Shown: positions 16,334-24,383 of the stretch, piece after piece | Numbering within the stretch: position 1 is the stretch's first letter | How the letters are laid out: every line of letters begins with the position of its first letter | NCBI RefSeq assembly: GCF_001905845.1 | Contig: NZ_LIVZ01000014.1 | Location: 62,001 to 126,000, forward strand | Direction: 5' to 3' | From: Streptomyces sp. TSRI0107 | GTDB lineage: Bacteria; Actinomycetota; Actinomycetes; Streptomycetales; Streptomycetaceae | DNA length: 64,000 nt | The notes under the pieces: model-generated | Seen by the model: only the letters and a program-made list of their open reading frames with translations | Databases searched by the model: none | What the model was told of the DNA's origin: nothing | Translations under genes and position numbers: made by a program

Positions 16334-17359
16334 ATGACCGCGTACACCGCTTCCACCCCCGCCGTCAGCCGGGAGATCCACCTCGCCGCCCGGCCGCACG
16401 GCACGCCGGCGCCCGGCGACTTCCGGCTGGTGCGCACCGAGGTGCCCGAGCCGGGCGACGGGCAGGTCCTGGTCCGCAACACCTGGATGTCCGTGGACCC
16501 GTACATGCGCGGACGGATGGACGACACCCCCTCCTACGTCGCCCCGTTCGAGGTGGGCCGGGTGCTGGAGGGCCACGCCGTCGGCGAGGTGGTGGCCTCG
16601 CGCAGCCCGGCCGTCCCGGTGGGCGCGACGGTGGCGCACTTCGCGGGCTGGCGCGAGTACGCCCTGCTCGCCGCCGCCGACGTCGCCGTCCTCGACGTGA
16701 CGGACTCCCGCCCCCAGGACCACCTGCACGTCCTCGGCCAGACCGGCTTCACCGGCTATCTGGCCGTCACCGAGACCGCTCCGGTCCGGCAGGGCGACGT
16801 GGTGTTCGTCTCCGGGGCCGCCGGCGCGGTCGGCAGCGTCGCCGGACAACTGGCCCGGAAATTCGGCGCGTCACGCGTCGTCGGCTCGGCGGGCGGGCCG
16901 GACAAGACCCGGGCCCTGACGGAGGAGTTCGGCTTCGACGCGGCCCTCGACCACCGTGCCGGGCCCCTCGCCGAGCAGCTGGCCGAGGCGGCGCCCGACG
17001 GCATCGACGTGTACGTCGACAACGTCGGCGGGGACCACCTCCAGGCCGCGATCGGCGCCCTGAACAGCGGGGGCCGGGTGGCCCTGGTCGGCATGATCAG
17101 CGGCTACAACGCCACCGGCCCGGTGCCGGGCCCCGCCAACCTCTACGACGCGGTGCTCAGGCAACTCACCCTGCGCGGACTGCTGGTGACCGCCCACCTG
17201 GACCGGCTCCCCGACTACGCCGCCCGCGCGGCCCGCTGGCTGGGCGACGGCAGCCTGCGCACCAAGGAGACGGTCGTGGAGGGCGTCGAGCACGCGCCGG
17301 AGGCGTTCCTCGGCGTGCTGAGCGGCGCCAACACCGGGAAGATGCTGGTCCGTCTCTGA
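16334..17359 (+). CDS. NADP-dependent oxidoreductase (LTB4DH/YncB-type MDR)
   Basis: This 341-residue medium-chain reductase lacks zinc ligands. It has the family signatures NTWMSVDPYMRGRM, LGQTGFTGYLAV, the NADP-binding GAAGAVGSVAGQLARKFG and VDNVGGDHLQAAIGALN. Members reduce double bonds of alpha,beta-unsaturated aldehydes and ketones. It is transcribed away from the SARP gene and is probably its direct target, given the 11-bp repeats between them. The ATG at 16334 is preceded by GAAGGG. Confidence 0.9.
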   Translation: MTAYTASTPAVSREIHLAARPHGTPAPGDFRLVRTEVPEPGDGQVLVRNTWMSVDPYMRGRMDDTPSYVAPFEVGRVLEGHAVGEVVASRSPAVPVGATVAHFAGWREYALLAAADVAVLDVTDSRPQDHLHVLGQTGFTGYLAVTETAPVRQGDVVFVSGAAGAVGSVAGQLARKFGASRVVGSAGGPDKTRALTEEFGFDAALDHRAGPLAEQLAEAAPDGIDVYVDNVGGDHLQAAIGALNSGGRVALVGMISGYNATGPVPGPANLYDAVLRQLTLRGLLVTAHLDRLPDYAARAARWLGDGSLRTKETVVEGVEHAPEAFLGVLSGANTGKMLVRL

Positions 17360-17437
17360 GTCGTCGGCCCCCGATTTCCGTACGCATCCCGTACGCACGA
17401 GTACGGATCGAGCGCCGGATGGGAGGATATGGCCGTC

Positions 17438-18064
17438 ATGACTGCAGGGTGGGGTGCGCGCACGGTGCGGGCCGCGGTGTTCGCGGCCGTCTGTGTGCTG
17501 CTCGCCGCCCTGGGCCACGTCCTCATGTCCGGCCGGCACGTGCCCGGCTGGACACTGGCCGGCGGTCTCGCCGCGACCGGTGCCGTGGGCTGGGGCCTGG
17601 CCGGGCGCGAGCGCGGGCTGCCGCTGATCACGACCGTCGTGGTCGCCGCCCAGACCGCGCTGCACTCGGTGTTCTCCCTCGCCCAGTCCGGGACACCGGA
17701 CCTCGGGCACACCGCGCACATGGCCCAGATGGGGCACATGTCGCACGCGGGGCACACGGGCGGACCGGCGACCGTTCCCGACCCGTCCGGTGCCTCGTCC
17801 TCCGGGATGCTCGCCGCCCACCTCCTGGCAGCCCTGCTGTGCGGGCTGTGGCTCGCGCACGGCGAACGCGCCGCGTTCCGCATCCTGCGCGCCGTCGCCG
17901 GATGGCTGGCGGCACCGCTGCGGCTGCCGCTCGCCCTGACCGTCGTACCCGACCGGCCCCGTCCGCGCGTGCGGCGGCGCCGAGCGGACCGCTCACCGCG
18001 CCGCCTCCTCCTCGTCCACGCGATCACCTCCCGGGGTCCGCCGCAGGGGACCGCTGTCGTCTGA
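17438..18064 (+). CDS. Membrane protein with His/Met-rich loop
   Basis: This protein of 208 residues has four likely membrane helices: near the N-terminus (FAAVCVLLAALGHVLM), a second (LAGGLAATGAVGWGL), a third around LITTVVVAAQTALHSVFSLA, and a fourth (LAAHLLAALLCGLWLAHG). Between the third and fourth lies a run rich in His and Met (GHTAHMAQMGHMSHAGHTGG), which suggests binding of copper or another soft metal outside the membrane. The tail is Arg-rich. The ATG at 17438 is preferred over 17429 because GGAGG at 17422 would be too close to the latter. The next gene encodes an ECF sigma factor. Confidence 0.7.
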   Translation: MTAGWGARTVRAAVFAAVCVLLAALGHVLMSGRHVPGWTLAGGLAATGAVGWGLAGRERGLPLITTVVVAAQTALHSVFSLAQSGTPDLGHTAHMAQMGHMSHAGHTGGPATVPDPSGASSSGMLAAHLLAALLCGLWLAHGERAAFRILRAVAGWLAAPLRLPLALTVVPDRPRPRVRRRRADRSPRRLLLVHAITSRGPPQGTAVV

Positions 18065-18167
18065 CGACAGCCGGTTCCCCCGGGCCGCCCGAGTGCGCCC
18101 CGGGCCCCGGCCGTACGCCCGCGCAGGGCGGTACGGCCGCTTTCCCCTGTGACGAGAAGGACACCCG

Positions 18168-18779
18168 GTGATCACTTCTGCCCTGCCCGCCTCGCCCGAG
18201 CGGGCCGAGAAACGCGTCCGCGCCGACAGGCCCGAAGGGGCCGACGAGTCGATAACCGCCTGGGCGCTCGCCGCCCGCGGCGGCGACCCGGCGGCCGTCG
18301 ACCGGTTCGTACGCGCCCTCCACCGCGACGTGCAGCGCTACGTCGCCCACCTCTGCGCCGACCCCCAGGCGGTCGACGACCTCGCGCAGGACACGTTCCT
18401 GCGCGCGCTCGGGAGTCTGCACCGCTTCGAGGGCCGCTCCTCGGCGCGCTCCTGGCTGCTGGCCATCGCCCGCCGGGCCGTCGTCGACAGCTACCGGTAC
18501 GCCGGGACCCGGCCGCGGCTGTACGACGCCGCGGACTGGCGGCCGGTCGCCGAGCGGGCGCAGCCGTGCGGCCTGCCGGGCTTCGACGACGGGGTGGCGC
18601 TGCTCGACCTGCTGGCCGCGCTGCCCGACGAGCGCCGGGAGGCGTTCGTCCTCACCCAGCTGCTGGGCCTGCCGTACGAGGAGGCCGCCAGGCGCGTCGG
18701 CTGCCCGGTCGGCACCCTGCGCTCCCGGGTCGCCCGGGCCCGCGCCACCCTGATCGGCCTGCTCGCGGCAGCGGCGTGA
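18168..18779 (+). CDS. ECF-family RNA polymerase sigma factor
   Basis: A 203-residue sigma-70 factor with region 2 (VDRFVRALHRDVQRYVAHLC, DDLAQDTFLRALGSLHRFEG, SWLLAIARRAVVDSYR) and region 4 (LPDERREAFVLTQLLGLPYE, CPVGTLRSRVARARATL). It redirects RNA polymerase to stress or metal-response promoters. No zinc anti-sigma factor is adjacent; the upstream His/Met-rich membrane protein is a possible sensor partner, by position only. The GTG start at 18168 follows GAGAAGGA. Confidence 0.9.
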   Translation: MITSALPASPERAEKRVRADRPEGADESITAWALAARGGDPAAVDRFVRALHRDVQRYVAHLCADPQAVDDLAQDTFLRALGSLHRFEGRSSARSWLLAIARRAVVDSYRYAGTRPRLYDAADWRPVAERAQPCGLPGFDDGVALLDLLAALPDERREAFVLTQLLGLPYEEAARRVGCPVGTLRSRVARARATLIGLLAAAA

Positions 18780-18784
18780 CGGTA

Positions 18785-18829
18785 CCGGGCCGGGCGGCGC
18801 GCGGTACTCGCGTCCGCCGCCCGGCCCGG
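18785..18829. terminator. Bidirectional terminator hairpin
   Basis: A perfect 15-bp stem (18785-18799 with 18815-18829, CCGGGCCGGGCGGCG and complement) encloses a loop that itself can pair CGCG with CGCG. It sits between convergent genes and can serve both. Confidence 0.8.
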
Positions 18830-18853
18830 AGTCCCGTCCCGAGACCGGTCCGC

Positions 18854-19261
18854 TCAGCGGCGGCTGCGCACCTTGCCGTCCCGGGGCGCCGGGATGAACT
18901 GCAGCTCCAGCGTCGCCGGCGGCTCGGCCACGCCGGGGCCGCCCGCCTCCGCCCAGCGCAGCAGCTCGTCGGTGGAGTCGTCGTCCGACGCGAAACCCAC
19001 CCACACCGCGCGTCCCCCGGCCCGCCGCCCGGCGCCGGACGGCTGCACGACGACGACGTTCGCCTGGTCGCACGGTCCGAGGCAGTCCGTGACGCGCACC
19101 GCGAACCGGCCGCCGGAGTCCGCCGCGGCGGCCCGCAGCCGCTCCAGCTGCCAGGCGTGGTCGGCGCCGGGGTGTTTGCGGGCGTTGCCGCAGCAGCAGC
19201 CCCGGCACACGACGAGCGTGCAGGGCCGGGGCGCGAACCTGAGGGTGGCGGAGGTGCTCAA
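18854..19261 (-). CDS. Thioredoxin-like [2Fe-2S] ferredoxin domain protein
   Basis: This 135-residue protein has cysteines in CRGCCCGN near the N-terminus and CLGPCDQANVVVV in the middle, the pattern of thioredoxin-fold [2Fe-2S] ferredoxins. It would act in electron transfer in the cytoplasm. Its start overlaps the stop of the NUDIX gene (ATGA). The C-terminal part (ELLRWAEAGG onward) is family-typical. The partner enzyme is not known. Confidence 0.8.
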   Translation of the reverse strand: MSTSATLRFAPRPCTLVVCRGCCCGNARKHPGADHAWQLERLRAAAADSGGRFAVRVTDCLGPCDQANVVVVQPSGAGRRAGGRAVWVGFASDDDSTDELLRWAEAGGPGVAEPPATLELQFIPAPRDGKVRSRR

Positions 19262-19794
19262 AGCGCCAGGCCCACGTGGGCGAGGGCCTGCTTGAGCAGG
19301 ACGCCGTGCCCGCCCGGCATCTCGCTCTGCACCGCCTCCGACGCCGCCTCGTGGGGGCTGAACCAGACCAGGTCGAGGGCGTCCTGCCGGGGCCGGCAGT
19401 CGCCGGTGACCGGGACGATGTAGGCGAGGGACACCGCGTGCTGACGCGGGTCGTGGTACGGGGTGATGCCCTGGGTCGGGAAGTACTCGGCGACCGTGAA
19501 GGGCTGGAGCGAGGCCGGCACCCGGGGCAGCGCGACCGGACCGAGGTCCTTCTCCAGGTGGCGCAGCAGGGCGTCCCGGACGCGTTCGTGGTGCAGCACC
19601 CGGCCGGAGACCAGGGTGCGGCTGACCGTGCCGTCCGGCCCGATGCGCAGCAGCAGTCCGATGCTGGTGACCTCACCGCTGTCGTCCACGCGGACCGGCA
19701 CCGCCTCGACGTACAGGATCGGCATGCGGGCGCGGGCCAGTTCGAGTTCGTCGGGTGTCAGCCAACCGGGCGTGGTTTCGGTCATGTCAGACAT
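19258..19794 (-). CDS. NUDIX hydrolase-like protein (DUF4916 type)
   Basis: This protein of 178 residues resembles actinobacterial NUDIX-fold proteins: TPGWLTPDELELARARMPIL, VEAVPVRVDDSGEVTSIGLL, then VRDALLRHLEKDLGPVALP where the Nudix box would be. A canonical GX5EX7REUXEEXGU box is not visible, so hydrolase activity is uncertain. It begins 15 bases after the amidohydrolase stop and overlaps the downstream ferredoxin-like gene, so it belongs to the same operon. Confidence 0.75.
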   Translation of the reverse strand: MSDMTETTPGWLTPDELELARARMPILYVEAVPVRVDDSGEVTSIGLLLRIGPDGTVSRTLVSGRVLHHERVRDALLRHLEKDLGPVALPRVPASLQPFTVAEYFPTQGITPYHDPRQHAVSLAYIVPVTGDCRPRQDALDLVWFSPHEAASEAVQSEMPGGHGVLLKQALAHVGLAL

Positions 19795-19809
19795 TGCTTG
19801 ATCATACTT

Positions 19810-20949
19810 TCAGATCGCGTCGGAAAACCGGTAGACCCGGCGGGCGTTGTCCCCTCCCGCCCACCGGGCGATCCGCAGGGCGTCGGGCAGGCTCAGCTCG
19901 TCGGCGGCCACCCGCTCCTCGAGCAGTCCGGCCAGTCCCCGCCGGAAGGCGAGCGCGCCGAGCGTGTAGAACTCGGCCACACCGTAGGCGTCCGAGCTGT
20001 ACAGGAGTTTGCGGAACGGGGTGATCTCCATCGCCTCGGCGAGGACCGCGCCCGCCCGGGCCGGACCGACGTGCGTGAGGGTCAGGCCGACGTCGAGGTA
20101 CACCTGCTCGAACACCGACGCCAGGTACGCGGCCTGCCGGTGGTAGGGCCAGCAGTGCAGGAGCAGCACCGGAACCGTGCCCGCGGTCAGGCGCAGCCAG
20201 TCGGTCAGCAGGGCGGGGTCGGCGCGGTGCAGCCGCAGGTCGGCGTCGCCGAACCCGGTGTGCAGCTGGAGCGGCACGCCGAGGTCGACGGCGGTCCACA
20301 GCACGTGCCGTACCAGTACGGGGTCGGCGAGTCGTCCGCCGCCCGCCGCGAGCCACCGGCGGGCGGCGGCGGTGACCTCGGCGTCGGCGGGCCGCACCGG
20401 GTCGAGGGCGAAACCGGTGCGGTAGGCGGCCACCAACTTCACCGCCACCACACCGGGCCGCCGCACCGCCTCCCACGCGGCCGAGCGGAACGCCTCGGCG
20501 TACGCGTCGGGCTCCACACCGGCCGCCGCCACCGCCTCCGCGACCCGCTCCAGCCGTACGACCTCGAAGGCGACGGCGCCGGCGGCGGCCGCCAGTCCGG
20601 CCGGGGCGGTCAGGTCCGGCGGCCCGTACCCGGTGTCCACGCAGAGGACGCCCGTCCCCGAGGCGGCCAGCAGGCGCCGGTTGACCTCCGCCGCGCCCAT
20701 TTCCGTCCGCCGGGCCAGGTACTCGTCGGGCGGGGCGTGGCGCGGCAGGTCCAGCAGGGGAGCGCAGTGACGGCGGACGGCCACCCCGGCGGGGCTGTCG
20801 AAGGGGGAGACGCCGGGCCAGGCGTCGCCCTCTGTGAGCAGGGACTCGAAGCGGTCCCGGCCAAGGGCCCCGGTGACGACGCCGTGGCAGTGGTGGTCGA
20901 CGAGCGGCAGCGCGGCGAGGGCCTCCTCGACCGGTCCGGGCCCCGCCAT
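19810..20949 (-). CDS. Amidohydrolase of the FluG N-terminal type
   Basis: A 379-residue TIM-barrel amidohydrolase with the metal-site motif VDHHCHGVV near residue 17, VAVKLVAAYRTG in the middle, LQLHTGFGD, LLLHCWPYH, and YSSDAYGVAEF near the end. It corresponds to the N-terminal half of fungal FluG, whose C-terminal half is a glutamine synthetase-like domain; here that partner is the gene directly upstream, one base away. The pair may hydrolyse gamma-glutamyl amides or related compounds. The substrate is unknown. Confidence 0.85.
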   Translation of the reverse strand: MAGPGPVEEALAALPLVDHHCHGVVTGALGRDRFESLLTEGDAWPGVSPFDSPAGVAVRRHCAPLLDLPRHAPPDEYLARRTEMGAAEVNRRLLAASGTGVLCVDTGYGPPDLTAPAGLAAAAGAVAFEVVRLERVAEAVAAAGVEPDAYAEAFRSAAWEAVRRPGVVAVKLVAAYRTGFALDPVRPADAEVTAAARRWLAAGGGRLADPVLVRHVLWTAVDLGVPLQLHTGFGDADLRLHRADPALLTDWLRLTAGTVPVLLLHCWPYHRQAAYLASVFEQVYLDVGLTLTHVGPARAGAVLAEAMEITPFRKLLYSSDAYGVAEFYTLGALAFRRGLAGLLEERVAADELSLPDALRIARWAGGDNARRVYRFSDAI

Positions 20950-20950
20950 G

Positions 20951-22351
20951 TCAGTACACCCACCGGTAGGCGGCGGCCACCCGCGCGTCGTCCAGCCCGG
21001 CCACGGCGGCGATCTCCCCCTCCCGTACGGCGATCACCGCGTCCGCGAGGACCGGCCCGAGCACCTGCCGCAGCTTGGCGTCCCGCCGGAACTCCGCCAC
21101 CGACCCGGCCAGCGAGACCGGCAGCCGGCGCACCCCGCGGGCCGCCGCCTCGTCGGCGCCCAGCCGGGCCGGATCGTCCGTGGTCTCCTCGGGCAGGGAC
21201 CCGCCCGCCGTGACGCCGTCCAGACCGGCGGCGATCACACAGCCGAGGGCGAGATACGGGTTGGCGGCCAGGTCGACCGGTTTGACCTCCAGGTTCGCCG
21301 CGCGGTCGCGGAGCCCGGCGGTGCCGGTGACGACCCGCAGCGCGCACTCCCTGGCCTCCCGGCCCCACGCGGTGAACACGCCCGCCCACCGGGACGGCCG
21401 CAGCCGCAGCGCGCTGGCCGGACTCGGCGCGGTCACGGCCGTCAGCGCCGGCAGCCGGTCCAGGATCCCGGCCGCGAAGGCCTCCGCCTCGGCCGTCATC
21501 CCGTACCGGCCGGGGCCGCCCGCGTGGAGGTTGGCGTCCCCGCGCCAGGCCGAGAGGTGGATGTGGCCGCCGTTGCCGACGCCGTCGGCGACGACGGCGG
21601 GGGAGAAGGACACCCTCAGCCCGTGCCGCCGGGCCACCGCCCGGATCGTCTGCCGCACCAGGACACTGCGGTCGGCCGCCGCCACCGGGTCCAGCGCGCC
21701 CACCGAGATCTCGAACTGCCCGGGCGCGTACTCCGGGTGCACCTGCTCGACGTCCACGCCCTGCGCCGCGCACGCGGCCAGCAGCTCGGCCAGGCACTCG
21801 CTCAGCTCGACCTGCCGGGTGGCACCGTAGGCCGGGCCCGACACGGCCGGGACGAACTCACCCTCGGGCGCCGAGGCCGGTCCCACCGACCACTCGATCT
21901 CCACGGCCGCGCGGAACGTCAGCCCGTGCTCCCGTCCGGCCCGCTCGACGACCCGCCGCAGGAACGTGCGCGAGCAGGCCGGATGCGGCTCGCCCTCCTG
22001 CGTGATCCGGTCCACGGGCGCCCACGCCCAGCCGGGCTGCGCGGCGAGCACCGTCAGCCGGTCCAGGTCGGGGTAGAGGCGCAGATCGCCGTCGGGGGAG
22101 CCGAGCACGTCGGTGCGGACGGTCGAGTCGTCGGCCAGGAACGTGTCGAACACCGGGGACATGCCGACACCCCAGGCCGCGGCGTCGGCGAGCCGCGCGG
22201 TCGGGATCGTCTTCACCCGGGTGACGCCCGCCGTGTCGACGTACGCCAGCACGATCCCGTGCACGTCCCGCCCGGACAGTTCGCGCTCCAGCGCGCCGGC
22301 CCGCTCCACGTCCCCGGGACGGCCGCCGGGGACCGGGTCGGTGGTGGTCAT
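20951..22351 (-). CDS. Glutamine synthetase-like gamma-glutamyl ligase
   Basis: This 466-residue protein belongs to the GlnA-like group rather than housekeeping GlnA. It has EPHPACSRTFLRRVV, VHPEYAPGQFEISVG, the ATP/glutamate motif GNGGHIHLSAW and RLRPSRWAGVFTAWGREARE. Known members couple glutamate to amines such as ethanolamine, polyamines or isopropylamine in amine catabolism. The start ATG at 22351 has GAGGAGG upstream. The stop is one base from the FluG-type amidohydrolase gene, a bacterial split form of FluG. Which amine is used cannot be read from the sequence. Confidence 0.87.
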   Translation of the reverse strand: MTTTDPVPGGRPGDVERAGALERELSGRDVHGIVLAYVDTAGVTRVKTIPTARLADAAAWGVGMSPVFDTFLADDSTVRTDVLGSPDGDLRLYPDLDRLTVLAAQPGWAWAPVDRITQEGEPHPACSRTFLRRVVERAGREHGLTFRAAVEIEWSVGPASAPEGEFVPAVSGPAYGATRQVELSECLAELLAACAAQGVDVEQVHPEYAPGQFEISVGALDPVAAADRSVLVRQTIRAVARRHGLRVSFSPAVVADGVGNGGHIHLSAWRGDANLHAGGPGRYGMTAEAEAFAAGILDRLPALTAVTAPSPASALRLRPSRWAGVFTAWGREARECALRVVTGTAGLRDRAANLEVKPVDLAANPYLALGCVIAAGLDGVTAGGSLPEETTDDPARLGADEAAARGVRRLPVSLAGSVAEFRRDAKLRQVLGPVLADAVIAVREGEIAAVAGLDDARVAAAYRWVY

Positions 22352-22389
22352 ACGTCCTCCTCGACGGGCTCGGCCGGGCCGTTGCGGGG

Positions 22390-23202
22390 TCAGGGTTTCA
22401 CGGCCACCGCGCCGAACTGCGGGACCACGACGGGCGCCGCGGACTCCGCCCGCCACCGCGAGCACGACACCAGCCCCGGCTCCAGGAACTCCAGTCCGTC
22501 GAAGAACGCGGCGATGTCCGCGCGGCTGCGGGCGGTGATCGGCGGCGTGGCGTTCTCGTTCCAGAATTCCATCGCCGGGATCTGGCCCTCGCCGCCCAGC
22601 TCGGGCTCGAACGTCGGATGGGTGAGGACGAGGAAGCTGCCGGAGGGCACCGCCGCCATGACCCGGCGGGCGATCTCCCGCGCCTTGTCGGTGTCGAGGA
22701 CGAAGTTGAGGATGCCCAGCATCATCACGGCGACCGGCCGGGTCAGGTCCAGGGTGCGGGCGGCGCGCTCCACGATGGCGTCCGGGTCGTGGACGTCGGC
22801 GTCGACGTAGTCGGTGACGCCCTCGGCCGCGCCGGTCAGCAGGGTCCGGGCATGCATCAGCACGATCGGGTCGTTGTCGACGTACACGATCCGCGAGTCG
22901 GGGGCGACCCGTTGGGCGATCTCGTGGGTGTTGTCCGCGGTGGGCAGCCCGGTGCCGATGTCCAGGAACTGCCGCACCCCGCGCTCCGCCGCCAGGAACC
23001 GCACCGCCCGGCCGAGGAACTCCCGGTCCGCCCGGGCGACGTCCCGGATCACCGGGAACATCGAGGCCACCTGGTCGCCGACCCGGTGGTCGACCTCGTA
23101 GTTGTCCTTGCCGCCGATCCAGTAGTTCCAGACCCGGGCGTTGTGCGCCACGGAGGTGTTCAGGCGCGCCGTTCCCTCCGCCGGGGTGGGGGCCTCGCTC
23201 AC
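22390..23202 (-). CDS. DUF574 SAM-dependent methyltransferase, copy 1
   Basis: A 270-residue protein of the actinobacterial S-adenosyl methyltransferase family (DUF574). Motifs: NARVWNYWIGGKDNYEVDH, RQFLDIGTGLPTADNTHEIA (SAM site), VYVDNDPIVLMHARTLL and VAVMMLGILNFV. The substrate is unknown for the family. It lies 38 bases before the glutamine synthetase-like gene and is probably first in the operon. A second copy of the same length is at 27040-27852. Confidence 0.87.
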   Translation of the reverse strand: MSEAPTPAEGTARLNTSVAHNARVWNYWIGGKDNYEVDHRVGDQVASMFPVIRDVARADREFLGRAVRFLAAERGVRQFLDIGTGLPTADNTHEIAQRVAPDSRIVYVDNDPIVLMHARTLLTGAAEGVTDYVDADVHDPDAIVERAARTLDLTRPVAVMMLGILNFVLDTDKAREIARRVMAAVPSGSFLVLTHPTFEPELGGEGQIPAMEFWNENATPPITARSRADIAAFFDGLEFLEPGLVSCSRWRAESAAPVVVPQFGAVAVKP

Positions 23203-23372
23203 GTCGCTTCCTCTCCTCGCCCGTACGCGGTCCCCGCCATTGTGCCGCGCCCATGATCAGGGCGTCCCGGGAACCGGGGGAGTGGGCGTTCACTCGGGCG
23301 GGTGCACATCCCCGGGTAGGGTTGACAGTCGTCCACCGAACGACAACAGGCTGCCGTCGCAGGAAGCAGGAC

Positions 23373-24293
23373 ATGCCGTACTCGCACTCGCCCCTCCCCA
23401 CCGCCGCCGACGCCCCCGCCGCTCCCCCCGCCGACATCCGGCTCGTCGTCACCGACATGGACGGCACGCTCCTGGACGACGACAAGCGCGCCCCGGACGG
23501 ACTGTGGGAGACGCTGGGGCTGCTGCGCGAGCGCGGGGTGGTGTTCAGCCCGGCGAGCGGCCGCCAGTATGCCACCCTGGCACGCGAGTTCGCGCGCGCC
23601 GCCGACGGCATGGTGTTCATCGCGGAGAACGGCACCTACGTGGTGCGCGACGGCGTCGAGCTGAGCTCCGACCCGCTGGCCCCGGACGTCGTCGCCGAGA
23701 TCGTCGCGGCGGTACGGCGGCTCGCCGGCTCGGGCGTGGACCTGGGCGCCGTCGTCTGCGGCAAGAAGTCCGCCTACGTCGAACGGTCCGACGAGCCGTT
23801 CCTCGCCGAGGTGCGCCGCTACTACGTGGAGAACCGGGTCGTCGAGGACGTCACCGCCGTCGACGACGACATCCTCAAGGTCGCCCTCTACGACTTCGGC
23901 CCCGCCGAACGCACCACCGCGCCCGCGCTCGCCGCCTTCGCCGGGACCCACCAGGTCGTCGTCTCCGGCGAACACTGGGTCGACGTGATGAACCGCACCG
24001 CCGACAAGGGCGCCGCCGTCCGCCGGCTCCAGCGCGAGCTGGGCATCACCCCGGCGCAGACCATGGTGTTCGGCGACTACCTCAACGACCTGCAGATGAT
24101 GGACACCGCCGAGTGGTCCTTCGCCATGGCCAACGCCCACCCGGACGTCATCCGCCGGGCCCGCCATCTCGCGCCGTCCAACAACGAAGACGGCGTGCTG
24201 CGCACGATCAGGCGCGTGCTGGGGCTGCCGCCGGGCGACACGGCTCTCCGAGGGCCGCGGGCTGCGCCGGGCGTGCCCCGTCGCGCCACGTGA
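23373..24293 (+). CDS. HAD-IIB (Cof-type) phosphatase
   Basis: The protein of 306 residues has the HAD nucleophile motif VVTDMDGTLLDDD, motif II FSPASGRQYATLAREF, and motif IV region FGDYLNDLQMMDTAEWSFAM with the C2 cap between them. Family members dephosphorylate sugar phosphates or cofactors such as FMN. The ATG at 23373 has AGGAAG upstream. The gene is divergent from the methyltransferase gene. The C-terminal tail after VLGLPPGD is poorly conserved. Confidence 0.88.
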   Translation: MPYSHSPLPTAADAPAAPPADIRLVVTDMDGTLLDDDKRAPDGLWETLGLLRERGVVFSPASGRQYATLAREFARAADGMVFIAENGTYVVRDGVELSSDPLAPDVVAEIVAAVRRLAGSGVDLGAVVCGKKSAYVERSDEPFLAEVRRYYVENRVVEDVTAVDDDILKVALYDFGPAERTTAPALAAFAGTHQVVVSGEHWVDVMNRTADKGAAVRRLQRELGITPAQTMVFGDYLNDLQMMDTAEWSFAMANAHPDVIRRARHLAPSNNEDGVLRTIRRVLGLPPGDTALRGPRAAPGVPRRAT

Positions 24294-24383
24294 TGCGCCG
24301 GTGCCACGCTCCGCGGGGCTGGGCATGGTGAGGGGTGCCGTCCGGCCGCCGTGGCCGAGATGTGACATCGAAGAGGGGGAACC

